Assembly (NCBI RefSeq): GCF_009857745.1
Contig: NZ_WWEN01000002.1
Location: 186,001 to 250,000 of the forward strand
DNA from: Thalassovita mangrovi
GTDB taxonomy: Bacteria; Pseudomonadota; Alphaproteobacteria; Rhodobacterales; Rhodobacteraceae
Length of the DNA: 64,000 nucleotides
Direction of reading: 5' to 3'
The notes beneath the pieces are model-generated. The model was not told where the DNA came from. It searched no databases and saw only the letters and a list, made by a program, of their open reading frames with translations. Of the stretch, positions 46,649 to 56,868 are shown one piece after another. Positions within the stretch are counted from its first letter, which is position 1, and the number at the start of each line of letters is the position of its first letter. The position numbers were made by a program, and so were the translations under genes.

Positions 46649-49600
46649 TTACTCCGCCGCCGCCTTTTTGAAATCCGCCGGGTTGTAGTTCAGCACCGGG
46701 CCAAGCCAGCGTTCGGCCTCGGCCAGCTCCATCCCCTTGCGGGTGGCGTAATCCTCGACCTGGTCGCGTTCGACCTTGGCGACACCGAAATAATAGGCCT
46801 CCGGGTGCGCGATATAGAGCCCCGAAACGGACGCGCCGGGCCACATCGCGAAACTGCCGGTCAGCTCGACCCCAGTGGCAGCTTCGGCATCCAACAGGTT
46901 GAACAGCGTGGATTTTTCCGTGTGATCGGGCTGTGCCGGGTAACCGGGCGCGGGGCGGATACCGTCATAGCCTTCGCGGATCAGCTCGGCATTCGACAGC
47001 GCCTCGTCCGGAGCATAGGCCCAGAGTTCCTTGCGCACATATTCGTGCAGACGCTCGGCGAAGGCTTCGGCGAAACGGTCGGCCAGCGCCTTGACCATGA
47101 TGGCGCTGTAATCGTCGTTCTTGTCCTCGAAGGCCTTGGCGATCTTGTCCTCTTCGGCGCCGGTGGTCACCACGAAGCCGCCGACGTGATCGGCCACGCC
47201 TTCGGGGCCGACGAAATCGGACAGCGCCACGTTCGGCCGCCCGGCCCGCTTCGCCGATTGCTGGCGCAGCGTGTGCAAGGTCGCCAGCTCCGCGCCCCGA
47301 CCCTCGTCGGTGAACAGGCGGATATCGTCGCCCACCGCGTTGGCGGGCCAGAAGCCCACCACGGCGCGCGGGTGGAACCAGTTTTCCTCGATGATCCGCT
47401 GCAACATGTCCTGCGCGTCGGCAAACAGCTGCCGCGCCGCTTCGCCCTGTTTCTCATCGTCGAGGATTTTCGGGTAAATCCCCTTCATTTCCCAGCTCTG
47501 GAAGAACGGGGTCCAGTCGATGTATTTCGCCAGATCGGCAAGGTCCCAGCCGTCGAACACCTTGGTGCCCAGGAACGTGGGCGCGACGGGCTGATAAGCG
47601 TCCCAATCCAGCTGCAGCGCGTTGGCGCGCGCCTCGGCCACCGAAATGCGCTTCTTGGCCAGCTCCGCGCGGGCGTGCTTTTCCGCCACTTTCGCGTATT
47701 CCTCGCGGATGTCGGCGATGTATCCGGGTTTCTGTTCTTCCGACAGCAGCGACGACACCACGCCCACCGCGCGCGACGCGTCGGTGACATAGATCGCCTG
47801 CCCGTGGTGGTAATTGGGGTGGATTTTCACCGCCGTGTGCACCTTGGACGTGGTCGCGCCGCCGATCAGCAGCGGCAGGTTCATGTCCAGCCGTTCCATT
47901 TCGCTGGCGACATGGACCATTTCGTCCAAAGACGGCGTGATCAGGCCGGACAGGCCGATCACGTCGACGCCTTGTTCCTTGGCGGTGGCGAGGATTTTCT
48001 CAGCCGGAACCATCACGCCCAGGTCGATGATTTCGTAATTGTTGCAGGCCAGAACGACGCCGACGATATTCTTGCCGATATCGTGAACATCGCCCTTCAC
48101 CGTCGCCATCAGCACCTTACCCGCGCTGCGCGCAGCGCCGTCCTTTTCGGCCTCAAGATAGGGCAGCAGAACCGCAACCGCCTGTTTCATGACGCGCGCC
48201 GATTTCACCACCTGCGGCAGGAACATCTTGCCCGCGCCGAACAGGTCGCCCACCACGTTCATCCCCGCCATCAGCGGGCCCTCGATCACGTGCAGCGGTT
48301 TGTCGGCCGACAGGCGCGCTTCCTCGGTGTCTTCTTCGATGAATTCGGTGATGCCGTTGACCAGCGCGTGTTCCAGCCGCTTTTCGACCGGCCATTCACG
48401 CCAGCTCATGTCCTTTTCGACACCCTTCACCCCGCCCTGGCCGCGGTATTTCTCGGCGATTTCCAGCATCCGCTCGGTCGCGTCGGGGCGGCGGTTCAGC
48501 ACCACGTCTTCGCAGGCCTCGCGCAGCTCCGGGTCGATCTGATCGTAAACCGCCAGCTGACCGGCATTGACGATGCCCATATCCATCCCGACCTGGATGG
48601 CGTGATACAGGAACACCGCGTGCATCGCTTCGCGCACCGGTTCGTTGCCGCGGAACGAGAACGACAGGTTCGACACGCCACCCGACACATGCACATGCGG
48701 CAGGTCGGTGGTGATGCGGCGGGTGGCCTCGATGAAATCGACGCCGTAATTGTCGTGTTCCTCGATCCCGGTGGCGACGGCAAAGACGTTGGGGTCGAAG
48801 ATGATATCCTCGGGCGGGAACCCCACCTCTTCGGTCAGCAGCTTGTAGGCGCGGGTGCAAATCTCGACCTTGCGGTCCTCGGTATCGGCCTGGCCGACCT
48901 CGTCGAAGGCCATGACGACCACCGCCGCGCCATAGGCCCGGCACAGACGCGCCTGTTTCAGGAAGCTTTCCTCGCCTTCCTTCATCGAGATCGAGTTGAC
49001 CACCGATTTGCCCTGCACGCATTGCAGGCCGGCCTCGATCACCTCCCATTTGGAGCTGTCGATCATCAGCGGCACCCGCGCGATATCGGGTTCCGAGGCG
49101 ATCAGGTTCAGGAACTCGATCATCGCCTGTTTGGAATCGATCAGCCCCTCGTCCATGTTCACGTCGATGATCTGGGCGCCGTTTTCCACCTGGTTGCGGG
49201 CGACGTCCAAAGCGGCGGCGTAATCGCCGTTGGTGATCAGCTTGCGGAACCGGGCCGACCCGGTGACGTTGGTCCGTTCGCCCACGTTGACGAAGGGAAT
49301 GTCGTCGGTCAGCGTGAAGGGTTCCAGCCCCGACAGCCGCATCTGCGGCGCGATTTCGGGCAGCTTGCGCGGCGCGATCCCCTTCACCGCCTCGGCGATG
49401 GCGCGGATATGGTCATAGGTCGACCCGCAGCAGCCGCCGACGATATTGACCAGCCCCTCGCGGGCGAATCCCGCGACCTGCTGCGCCATGTATTCCGGGG
49501 TTTCGTCATATTCGCCCATCTCGTTGGGCAGGCCAGCATTGGGATAGGCGCAGATCATCGTGTCTGCCACGCCCGACAGTTCCGCCAGGTGCGGCCGCAT

Positions 49601-50398
49601 CGCGTCGGCGCCAAGCGCACAGTTCAGACCGACGGTCAGCGGCTGCGCATGGCGCACCGAATGCCAGAAGGCGGTCGGCGTCTGGCCCGACAGCGTCCGG
49701 CCCGACAGGTCGGTGATCGTGCCCGAAATCATCACCGGCAGCCGTTCGCCGTTTTCAACGAAGACCTCTTCGCAGGCGAAGATCGCCGCCTTGGCGTTCA
49801 GCGTGTCGAAGATGGTTTCGATCAGCAGGATGTCGGCCCCGCCCCGGATCAGCGCGCGGGCCTGCTGCGCGTAAGCCGCGCGCAGGTCGTCGAAGGTCAC
49901 CGCGCGGTAGCCGGGATTGTTCACGTCCGGGCTGATCGACGCGGTCCGGTTGGTCGGCCCCATCGCACCGGCGACGAAGCGCTTGCGCCCGTCCACCGCC
50001 TCGGCCCGGTCCATCGCCTTGCGCGCCAGCTGCGCGCCGAAGAAGTTCAGGTCGTCCACCTTGTCTTCCAGGCTGTAATCGGCCTGCGCGATGGTGGTCG
50101 AGGAAAACGTGTTGGTTTCGGCGAAATCCGCACCGGCCATCGCGTATTGGAAATGGATTTCCTCGATGATATCCGGCCGGGTCAGGTTCAGAAGGTCGTT
50201 ATTGCCCTTCTGCGGCTGATCCGAATGGATATGGGCATGGCAGGAACAGCCCGACTTTCCGCAGCCGCTGAAATCGCCCTCGACCAGGCCGAGTTTCTGG
50301 ATCTGCGTGCCCATCGCCCCGTCGAGCATCAGGATACGGTCACGGGCGGCAGCATGGATAAGGTCGAAAACCGGCGAGCGGCGGAGTTGGGAAGACAT
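46649..50398 (-). CDS. metH: Cobalamin-dependent methionine synthase
   Basis: Transfers the methyl group of 5-methyl-tetrahydrofolate to homocysteine via cobalamin. The 1249-residue protein has all four modules: homocysteine domain with zinc ligands Cys260, Cys323 and Cys324 (spacing as in E. coli), folate domain ([20 protein letters not shown]), cobalamin domain with the axial ligand His772 in GDVHDIGKN, and the C-terminal reactivation domain ([15 protein letters not shown]). A cysteine/histidine-rich stretch [14 protein letters not shown] lies at about 45-58. It is divergent from sitABCD. I saw no known SAM or SAH riboswitch in the 177-base upstream region. Confidence 0.97.
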   Translation of the reverse strand: MSSQLRRSPVFDLIHAAARDRILMLDGAMGTQIQKLGLVEGDFSGCGKSGCSCHAHIHSDQPQKGNNDLLNLTRPDIIEEIHFQYAMAGADFAETNTFSSTTIAQADYSLEDKVDDLNFFGAQLARKAMDRAEAVDGRKRFVAGAMGPTNRTASISPDVNNPGYRAVTFDDLRAAYAQQARALIRGGADILLIETIFDTLNAKAAIFACEEVFVENGERLPVMISGTITDLSGRTLSGQTPTAFWHSVRHAQPLTVGLNCALGADAMRPHLAELSGVADTMICAYPNAGLPNEMGEYDETPEYMAQQVAGFAREGLVNIVGGCCGSTYDHIRAIAEAVKGIAPRKLPEIAPQMRLSGLEPFTLTDDIPFVNVGERTNVTGSARFRKLITNGDYAAALDVARNQVENGAQIIDVNMDEGLIDSKQAMIEFLNLIASEPDIARVPLMIDSSKWEVIEAGLQCVQGKSVVNSISMKEGEESFLKQARLCRAYGAAVVVMAFDEVGQADTEDRKVEICTRAYKLLTEEVGFPPEDIIFDPNVFAVATGIEEHDNYGVDFIEATRRITTDLPHVHVSGGVSNLSFSFRGNEPVREAMHAVFLYHAIQVGMDMGIVNAGQLAVYDQIDPELREACEDVVLNRRPDATERMLEIAEKYRGQGGVKGVEKDMSWREWPVEKRLEHALVNGITEFIEEDTEEARLSADKPLHVIEGPLMAGMNVVGDLFGAGKMFLPQVVKSARVMKQAVAVLLPYLEAEKDGAARSAGKVLMATVKGDVHDIGKNIVGVVLACNNYEIIDLGVMVPAEKILATAKEQGVDVIGLSGLITPSLDEMVHVASEMERLDMNLPLLIGGATTSKVHTAVKIHPNYHHGQAIYVTDASRAVGVVSSLLSEEQKPGYIADIREEYAKVAEKHARAELAKKRISVAEARANALQLDWDAYQPVAPTFLGTKVFDGWDLADLAKYIDWTPFFQSWEMKGIYPKILDDEKQGEAARQLFADAQDMLQRIIEENWFHPRAVVGFWPANAVGDDIRLFTDEGRGAELATLHTLRQQSAKRAGRPNVALSDFVGPEGVADHVGGFVVTTGAEEDKIAKAFEDKNDDYSAIMVKALADRFAEAFAERLHEYVRKELWAYAPDEALSNAELIREGYDGIRPAPGYPAQPDHTEKSTLFNLLDAEAATGVELTGSFAMWPGASVSGLYIAHPEAYYFGVAKVERDQVEDYATRKGMELAEAERWLGPVLNYNPADFKKAAAE

Positions 50399-50514
50399 GT
50401 CAGGATCGCGTTTCTTTGGCCAAGAGTGTTGAAGGGTATCTATGTCAGGGCGTCCCTCAAAACAAACTCATAATCATCATCATTTACATGAGCCGATTTC
50501 ATTTTCTTTGTGAT

Positions 50515-50529
50515 TGAGAATGGTTCTCA
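50515..50529. promoter_or_regulatory. Fur/Mur-like operator before sitA
   Basis: TGAGAATGGTTCTCA is a 7-1-7 inverted repeat with a single mismatch, the form of Fur-family boxes, and is followed by TTTCATTATCAATT, which extends the similarity. It lies about 46 bases before the sitA start. In roseobacters and rhizobia the manganese-responsive Fur homologue Mur controls sitABCD, so manganese repression is plausible. The identity of the regulator is inference. Confidence 0.6.
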
Positions 50530-50575
50530 TTTTCATTATCAATTAAACCAAGCACAGGACCAAAGGACCGACGCA

Positions 50576-51472
50576 ATGCCCCCTTTCACCCAACGAAGCC
50601 TCGCCACCGCTTTCTGCGCGCTGCTGGCCGCCCCCGCCCTGGCGGACCAGATGAAGGTGGTGACCACCTTCACGGTGCTGGCCGACATGGCGCAGAACGT
50701 GGCGGGCGACGCGGCCGAGGTCGTGTCGGTCACCAAGCCGGGAGCGGAAATTCACGGCTACCAACCCACCCCGCGCGACATCGTACGCGCCCATGACGCC
50801 GACCTGATCCTGTGGAACGGGCTGAACCTGGAACTGTGGTTCGAACAGTTCCTCGGCAATCTGGGCGACATCCCCTCGGCCACGCTGAGCGACGGGATCG
50901 ACCCGATTTCAATCGCCAAGGGCGAATACGAAGGCAAACCGAACCCGCATGCCTGGATGGGGCTGGAAAACGCGATCGTCTACATCGACAATATCGCAGC
51001 CGCCTTTGCGGAACACGACCCCGACAACGCCGACACCTACCGGGCCAATGCCGAAGGCTACAAGGCGCAGCTGCGCGAAACGCTGGAACCGCTGCGCGAG
51101 CAAATCAAGGCGATCCCCGAGGAAAAGCGTTGGCTGGTGACATGCGAAGGCGCCTTCAGCTATCTCGCCCGCGATTTCGGCATGCAGGAGCTTTACCTCT
51201 GGCCGATGAACGCAGACCAGACCGGCACGCCGCAGCAGGTGCGCGCGGTGATCGACGGGGTGCGCGCGCATGAGGTCCCAGCGGTGTTCTGCGAAAGCAC
51301 GGTCAACACCTCCCCCGCCAAGCAGGTCGCGCGCGAAACCGGGGCGGCCTATGGCGGCGTTTTGTATGTCGACAGCCTGTCAGACCCGGACGGCCCGGTG
51401 CCGACCTATCTGGACCTGCTGCGGGTGACCTCGGAAACCATCGTTTCCGGCCTGACCGGCGCCAAGAAATAG
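50576..51472 (+). CDS. sitA: Manganese/iron ABC transporter substrate-binding protein SitA
   Basis: A periplasmic cluster A-I solute-binding protein of 298 residues with a signal peptide (about 1-24, APALA before the mature DQMKVV). Four metal ligands can be placed: His60 (GAEIHGY), His125 (NPHAWM), Glu191 (CEGAFSY) and Asp266 (VDSLSD). The spacing of the last three (66 and 75) equals that of the Mn-binding protein PsaA. The His-His-Glu-Asp set favours Mn or Fe over Zn. AAAGGA precedes the ATG at 50576. First gene of the operon. Confidence 0.93.
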   Translation: MPPFTQRSLATAFCALLAAPALADQMKVVTTFTVLADMAQNVAGDAAEVVSVTKPGAEIHGYQPTPRDIVRAHDADLILWNGLNLELWFEQFLGNLGDIPSATLSDGIDPISIAKGEYEGKPNPHAWMGLENAIVYIDNIAAAFAEHDPDNADTYRANAEGYKAQLRETLEPLREQIKAIPEEKRWLVTCEGAFSYLARDFGMQELYLWPMNADQTGTPQQVRAVIDGVRAHEVPAVFCESTVNTSPAKQVARETGAAYGGVLYVDSLSDPDGPVPTYLDLLRVTSETIVSGLTGAKK

Positions 51473-51483
51473 GGCCTGAACAG

Positions 51484-52383
51484 ATGCGGGACGCCATGAC
51501 TTTCGACAGCCACCCGATTTCGGATCATATCGCAGAAGACGGCCCCGGCGGCGGGATTTACGCATCCGGGGTCACGGTAACCTATCGCAACGGCCATACC
51601 GCCCTGCGCGACGCCAGTTTCGAAATCCCGCGCGGCACGGTCACCGCTTTGGTCGGCGTCAACGGCGCGGGCAAATCCACCCTGTTCAAGGCGATCATGG
51701 GCTTCGTGCCGGTGGCCAAGGGCGACATCCGCCTGCTGGGCCGCAGCGTGAAACAGGCGCAAAAGGAAAACCTGGTCGCCTATGTGCCGCAATCGGAAGA
51801 GGTCGACTGGTCCTTCCCGGTGCTGGTCGAAGACGTGGTGATGATGGGCCGCTATGGCCATATGGGCTTCCTGCGCCGCCCCAAACAGCGCGACCGCGAC
51901 GCGGTCGATCAGGCGCTGGAACGGGTCAACATGACCGATTTCCGCCACCGCCAGATCGGAGAACTGTCGGGCGGCCAGCGCAAGCGCGTCTTCCTCGCCC
52001 GCGCACTGGCGCAGGAAGGAAGGGTGATCCTGCTGGACGAACCCTTCACCGGGGTCGATGTGAAGACCGAGGAACAGATCATCGCCCTGCTGCGCGAGCT
52101 GCGCACCGAAGGCCGGGTGATGCTGGTGTCGACCCACAATCTGGGCTCGGTGCCGGAATTCTGCGACCGCACGGTTCTGGTCAAGCAGACCGTGCTGGCC
52201 TTCGGGCCGACCGAAACCACCTTCACACCCACCAACCTTAAGGACGCCTTCGGCGGCGTGCTGCGCCAGTTCACCCTGGGCGGGCACGAATTGCATGACG
52301 ACGACGATCCGCGCCAGGTCCGCATCCTGACCGATGACGAACGGCCCTTCGTGCAATACGGCCCCGGAAAGGCAGACAAATGA
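51484..52383 (+). CDS. sitB: Manganese/iron ABC transporter ATP-binding protein SitB
   Basis: A 299-residue ABC ATPase with Walker [10 protein letters not shown], signature [15 protein letters not shown] and Walker [13 protein letters not shown]. It powers the SitCD channel. The N-terminus (residues 1-22) has no clear homology to other ATPases; an alternative ATG four codons in (51496) exists. It starts 11 bases after sitA and overlaps sitC by ATGA. Confidence 0.95.
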   Translation: MRDAMTFDSHPISDHIAEDGPGGGIYASGVTVTYRNGHTALRDASFEIPRGTVTALVGVNGAGKSTLFKAIMGFVPVAKGDIRLLGRSVKQAQKENLVAYVPQSEEVDWSFPVLVEDVVMMGRYGHMGFLRRPKQRDRDAVDQALERVNMTDFRHRQIGELSGGQRKRVFLARALAQEGRVILLDEPFTGVDVKTEEQIIALLRELRTEGRVMLVSTHNLGSVPEFCDRTVLVKQTVLAFGPTETTFTPTNLKDAFGGVLRQFTLGGHELHDDDDPRQVRILTDDERPFVQYGPGKADK

Positions 52384-53240
52384 GCCTGCTGCTGGAACCG
52401 TTCAGCTATGGCTACATGACCAACGCGATGTGGGTGTCGGCGCTGGTGGGCGGGGTCTGTGCCTTCCTGTCCTCCTACCTGATGCTGAAGGGCTGGTCGC
52501 TGATCGGCGACGCGCTGTCCCATTCGGTGGTGCCCGGCGTGGTCGGCGCCTACGCGCTTGGCCTGCCCTTCGCTTTGGGCGCCTTCATCGCCGGCGGGCT
52601 GGCGGCCGGCGCGATGCTGTTCCTGTCGGACCGATCGGGGCTGAAGATCGACGTGATCATCGGGCTGATCTTCACCTCGTTCTTCGGGCTGGGGCTGTTC
52701 CTGGTGTCGATCAACCCGACCTCGATCAGCGTTCAGACCATCACCATGGGCAATATCCTGGCGATCACGCCCGAAGACACGTTGCAGCTGGCGCTGATCG
52801 GGTTTGTTTCACTGGCGGTGCTGACGCTGAAATGGAAGGACCTGATGGTTACCTTCTTCGACGAAAACCATGCCCGCTCGATCGGGCTGAAGACCGGGCT
52901 TTTGAAAGTCGTCTTCTTCACCCTGCTGGCCGCCTGCGTGGTGGCGGCGATGCAGACCGTCGGGGCCTTTCTGGTCATCGCGATGGTGGTGACGCCGGGC
53001 GCCACCGCCTATCTGCTCTGCGACCGGTTTCCGCGACTGATCCTGACCTCGGTCGCCATCGGCGTGCTGAGCGGTTTCTTCGGCGCCTATATCAGTTACT
53101 TCCTCGACGGGGCCACGGGCGGCGTGATCGTCACGCTGCAGACGCTGGTGTTCCTCGCCGCCTTCGTCTTCGCGCCGAAACACGGGGCGCTGGCCGCCCG
53201 CGCCAAGGCGCGCGCCGCGCTGCAGGGGGAACGGGCATGA
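52380..53240 (+). CDS. sitC: Manganese/iron ABC transporter permease SitC
   Basis: A 286-residue ABC-3 family membrane protein with about eight or nine helices. Family features include [20 protein letters not shown] near the N-terminus and [20 protein letters not shown] in the C-terminal half. It forms the transmembrane channel with SitD. It overlaps sitB and sitD by 4 bases each, so the operon is tightly coupled. Confidence 0.95.
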   Translation: MSLLLEPFSYGYMTNAMWVSALVGGVCAFLSSYLMLKGWSLIGDALSHSVVPGVVGAYALGLPFALGAFIAGGLAAGAMLFLSDRSGLKIDVIIGLIFTSFFGLGLFLVSINPTSISVQTITMGNILAITPEDTLQLALIGFVSLAVLTLKWKDLMVTFFDENHARSIGLKTGLLKVVFFTLLAACVVAAMQTVGAFLVIAMVVTPGATAYLLCDRFPRLILTSVAIGVLSGFFGAYISYFLDGATGGVIVTLQTLVFLAAFVFAPKHGALAARAKARAALQGERA

Positions 53241-54070
53241 TCGACACGCTGCTTATGCCGCTGCAATTTCCCTTCATGCAGAACGCCTTCCTGGTCGCCG
53301 CAATGGTGGCGGTGCCCACAGCGCTGCTGTCGTGCTTCCTGGTGCTCAAGGGCTGGGCGCTGATGGGCGACGCGATCAGCCACGCGGTGCTGCCCGGCAT
53401 CATCCTGGCCTATATCGCCGGTATCCCGCTGATCATCGGCGCTTTTGCTGCCGGCATGGTCTGCGCGGTATCCACCGGATACCTGTCGGAAAACAGCCGG
53501 GTGAAGCAGGACACGGTGATGGGCGTGGTGTTTTCCGGCATGTTCGGCCTCGGCATCATCCTTTACACCTCGATCGACACCAACGCGCATCTCGATCACA
53601 TCCTGTTCGGCAACATGCTGGGCGTCGGCACGCAGGACCTGTGGACCGCCGGGATCATTTCGCTGGTCGTGTCGGTTCTGTTGCTGGTGAACTGGAAGGC
53701 GCTGATGCTGCATGCTTTCGATCCGGCCCAGGCGCAGGTGTCGGGGCTGCGGGTGGGGCTGCTGCATTACGGCCTGCTGACGGTTCTGTCGCTGACCATC
53801 GTGGCGACGCTGACCGCGACCGGGCTGATCCTGGCCATCGGGCTGCTGATCGCGCCGGGCGCCATCGCGTTTCTGACCGTGCGCCGGTTCGGCGCGATGA
53901 TGTTTGTCGCGGTCGTCGCTTGCATGGTCGCGATGCTGGGCGGCACCTATCTGAGCTTCTTCCTCGACAGCGCCCCGGCGCCCACGATCATCCTGATCCT
54001 GACAGGGTTCTTCCTCCTCGCCTTTATCCGGCGCAGCGTGCTGAACCGCCGGGTGAAGACCATCGCCTGA
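53237..54070 (+). CDS. sitD: Manganese/iron ABC transporter permease SitD
   Basis: The second ABC-3 permease, 277 residues, related to SitC: CFLVLKGWALMGDAISHAVL and TGLILAIGLLIAPGAIAFLT correspond to the same places in SitC. The start at 53237 overlaps the sitC stop; the longer open frame upstream is a shadow of sitC. A weak stem AGGC/GCCT followed by six T residues (54134-54158) may end the operon. Confidence 0.94.
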   Translation: MIDTLLMPLQFPFMQNAFLVAAMVAVPTALLSCFLVLKGWALMGDAISHAVLPGIILAYIAGIPLIIGAFAAGMVCAVSTGYLSENSRVKQDTVMGVVFSGMFGLGIILYTSIDTNAHLDHILFGNMLGVGTQDLWTAGIISLVVSVLLLVNWKALMLHAFDPAQAQVSGLRVGLLHYGLLTVLSLTIVATLTATGLILAIGLLIAPGAIAFLTVRRFGAMMFVAVVACMVAMLGGTYLSFFLDSAPAPTIILILTGFFLLAFIRRSVLNRRVKTIA

Positions 54071-54354
54071 TCAGGGCGGCGTTCCGGCCCCGCTCTCCCT
54101 TGCCGGAAATAAAAAAACGGCGACACGACCATTAGGCGAGTTCCCATAAGCCTTTTTTGTTGCTACACAAAGTTGTGGCGCGGCAATCGAATAAAATTTT
54201 CAGCATCGCCACGACCGCATAGGGAGAGCCCGCAACACCCGCGTGCTTCCCCTGCCCCGCGGCTTTGCGCGCCTTTGTGAAAAGGACAGATACGGAGACG
54301 ATTGGAGACACACTTCCTTTTCCCGTTCATTCAACGACTGGAGTCAGGGACGCC

Positions 54355-56862
54355 GTGCAGAAGAAGGACATATTCCCCAGCGTCGGCAGCGCGGAAGACC
54401 GGCCGCTGATCCGGGCCATGCTGCAGGAACCCCGCGCGGTGCTGGTCCAGAACAGCCTGCAGGCCAGGTTCGGAACGGTTCTTCTGCTGCTTTTCGCCTT
54501 CGCCGCCGCGCTCAGCATCGTGTCCGCCCGTCCCCCCGCCCCGATCAGCCTGACCGAAACCAGCTTCGTCGCGCTGGCCCCGCATCCGGCAACGGTACTG
54601 TTGCTGCTGGGTTTCGCGCTGTTTCCCATCGACCGGCGGCTGCTGATCTTCGCCGCCGGTTTCACCCTGTTGTTCCTGCTGTCCGGCATCTGGTCGGTGG
54701 CCAGCGGCAACCTTGCCCAGCCGCCGGATCTGAACATGAGCGCGCTGGTGCTGCTGGCCACCGGGGGCAACGCGGCCGCCGGGGTTCTGCTGGGGCTGGG
54801 CGCGCGCGCCCTGGCGCCCCGGATCGCGCGGGCGTTTCCCTCGATCACCCTCGACGTGGCGCTGGCCGGGACCACTTTGGGCCTGACCCTGCTGCCGGGC
54901 ATGGCGGTGGCGCTGGCCGCCGCCGCTTTCGCTGCGCACGGCCTGGGACTGGGCCAGTTCGACACCATGGCGCCGATGGTGATCAACCAGGTGATGAAGG
55001 GCGCCGCGGTGGCAAGTTCGCTGCTGATCATCACGCTTTACCCGCCGAACCTGCGCCGCCTGCCCGGACGGCTGCCGCTGCTTTTGCTGTTCATCGCCGC
55101 CATCGTGATCGACCGTTCTCTCGGCTGGCAAAGCGAACATGTGATCACCGTGATCCTGGCGCTGGCGCTGCGACTGGCGCTGCCGGTCACCGCGGCGGTG
55201 CCTCTCACCCTGGCGGGGATCGTGCTGCAAAGCCTGATCTTCGCCCCCGACCCGCAGGGCGGCGTTCAGGGTTACCTGGTGTCGGCCGTGCTGTTCCTGC
55301 TGCTGGCGATCTGCGACCTGATGCTGCTGAACAAGCACGCGCTGGAACGGCAGAACGAACGGGTCCAGGACCTGCTGCGCTCGACCCTGAGCACGGCGCA
55401 ATTCGGTTATTTCCTTTACAGCAGCAAGCTGAACCGGATCTGGATCGACGAAAACCTGCGCCTCGGGCCGTCCCGCCCGCTCAGCGGATCGGGAACCGAA
55501 CTGCTGCTGCGGATGCACCCGGACGATGCCGGCAAGGTTCAGGAGTTCTGGAACAGCTATTCCCCCGAACCGCGCCAGTTCATCCTGCGAATTTCCGACA
55601 CCGCCCCCTACGACAAGGACAACCAGATCCGCGTCTACCGCGTCAATTTCCTGTCGCGGAAATCCTGGCAGCACGGGCTGCTGACGCTGGGCACAATCAC
55701 CGACGTGACCGAGCTGCACCAGACCTCCAGCACGCTGATGAACACCCTGCGCCGGATCGAAAGCAGCAAGGAACAGCAGCACCGCCTGTTCGCCATGGTC
55801 TCGCATGAAATCCGCACCCCGGCGGCGATCCTGAAAATGCTGTCGGACCAGATGGACGAAACCGGCGACTGGGCCGAACTGGGGCCGCGCTTCGGCCTGA
55901 TCCTGGACCAGTTGATGACGCTGATGGACGATCTGGGCAGCGCGGTGCGCGAGCAGGACATGCTGGTGTCGAACAGCGCCAGCTTCCAGCCCTATGAGTT
56001 GCTGCACCACCTGGCCGATGTGTACCGGGTGATGGCGCAGCAGGCCGGGATCGGCATCGAAGTGCAGGTGCCGCGGGTGTACGACCAGCCGCGCATCACC
56101 GATGTCGGACGGCTGCATCAGATCCTCGGCAACCTGGTGCGCAACGCCATCCTGCATTCCGGCGGCCGGCACCTGACGATCGGCTACCAGGAACGGTTCG
56201 ACGGCAAGACGCTGCAGGGGGTCTGGACCATCGAGGACGACGGCGACGGCATCCCCAACCCGCTGATCCCCGGCCTGTTCGATCCGTTCAACCGGCTGAG
56301 CAGCGGCGTTTATTCCAAATCCGACGGGATGGGCATGGGCATGTATATCGTCAAGCTGTTCGCGGAAAACCTGGACGGATCGGTCGATTATGACCGTGGC
56401 GGGCTGGGCGGCGCGCGCTTCACCCTGACCCTGCCGCTGCGCGCAGGCGCTCCGCAGCGGCCCGCGCCGGAACCCGCGGCGGATTATTCCCCCCTCACCG
56501 CCGCCCTGGTCGAGGACAATCAGATGGTGGGCGAAATCACCCAACGGCTGCTGCTCAAAGTGTTCGGCGGCGTCGATCACCTGACCAGCGCCGAAACCCT
56601 GCTGGACCGCTGGCAGGACCTGGCGCCGGACGTGGTGATCACCGATATTCAGCTGGCGGAAATGGATGGCCGCGAATTGATCCGGACCCTGCGGCGGCAG
56701 GGGTTCGAAGGCCCGGTCTTCGTGCTCAGCGGCACCCCGCTGTCGGATCAGGAAAGGGCCGCGATCGGCGCCGACGCGGTGCTGTCCAAGCCGCTCAATC
56801 TCGACGAGTTGAAGATGCGGCTCGGTGACGCCCGCGAGCGTGCCGACACCGCCGCGCTGTAA
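54355..56862 (+). CDS. Hybrid histidine kinase with a multi-helix membrane sensor
   Basis: From the GTG at 54355 the protein has 835 residues; a TTG at 54265 is less likely, and the first ATG would be at 54418. About eight membrane helices (residues 40-310) form a MASE1-like integral sensor, followed by a PAS-like segment (about 345-455), HisKA with His484 (SHEIRTPAAIL), an ATPase domain (EDDGDGIPNP, DGMGMGMYIV) and a receiver with Asp764 (ITDIQLAEMDG). GGAG lies 11 bases before the GTG. It is convergent with the second kinase, with 6 bases between the stops. The signal is unknown. Confidence 0.9.
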   Translation: MQKKDIFPSVGSAEDRPLIRAMLQEPRAVLVQNSLQARFGTVLLLLFAFAAALSIVSARPPAPISLTETSFVALAPHPATVLLLLGFALFPIDRRLLIFAAGFTLLFLLSGIWSVASGNLAQPPDLNMSALVLLATGGNAAAGVLLGLGARALAPRIARAFPSITLDVALAGTTLGLTLLPGMAVALAAAAFAAHGLGLGQFDTMAPMVINQVMKGAAVASSLLIITLYPPNLRRLPGRLPLLLLFIAAIVIDRSLGWQSEHVITVILALALRLALPVTAAVPLTLAGIVLQSLIFAPDPQGGVQGYLVSAVLFLLLAICDLMLLNKHALERQNERVQDLLRSTLSTAQFGYFLYSSKLNRIWIDENLRLGPSRPLSGSGTELLLRMHPDDAGKVQEFWNSYSPEPRQFILRISDTAPYDKDNQIRVYRVNFLSRKSWQHGLLTLGTITDVTELHQTSSTLMNTLRRIESSKEQQHRLFAMVSHEIRTPAAILKMLSDQMDETGDWAELGPRFGLILDQLMTLMDDLGSAVREQDMLVSNSASFQPYELLHHLADVYRVMAQQAGIGIEVQVPRVYDQPRITDVGRLHQILGNLVRNAILHSGGRHLTIGYQERFDGKTLQGVWTIEDDGDGIPNPLIPGLFDPFNRLSSGVYSKSDGMGMGMYIVKLFAENLDGSVDYDRGGLGGARFTLTLPLRAGAPQRPAPEPAADYSPLTAALVEDNQMVGEITQRLLLKVFGGVDHLTSAETLLDRWQDLAPDVVITDIQLAEMDGRELIRTLRRQGFEGPVFVLSGTPLSDQERAAIGADAVLSKPLNLDELKMRLGDARERADTAAL

Positions 56863-56868
56863 GCGCCG

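Noticed and set aside
46805-50473. Open frame of 1222 residues on the + strand
   Set aside because: It is the antisense shadow of metH and even runs past the metH start without a ribosome binding site or known domain.
50399-50575. Possible SAM or SAH riboswitch before metH
   Set aside because: The region is short and A/T-rich near the operator, and I could not find the conserved core or pairings of known SAM or SAH riboswitches.
54331-56580. Long - strand frame opposite the first hybrid kinase
   Set aside because: Its Gln/His/Arg-rich composition has no domain, and the kinase motifs are clear on the + strand.
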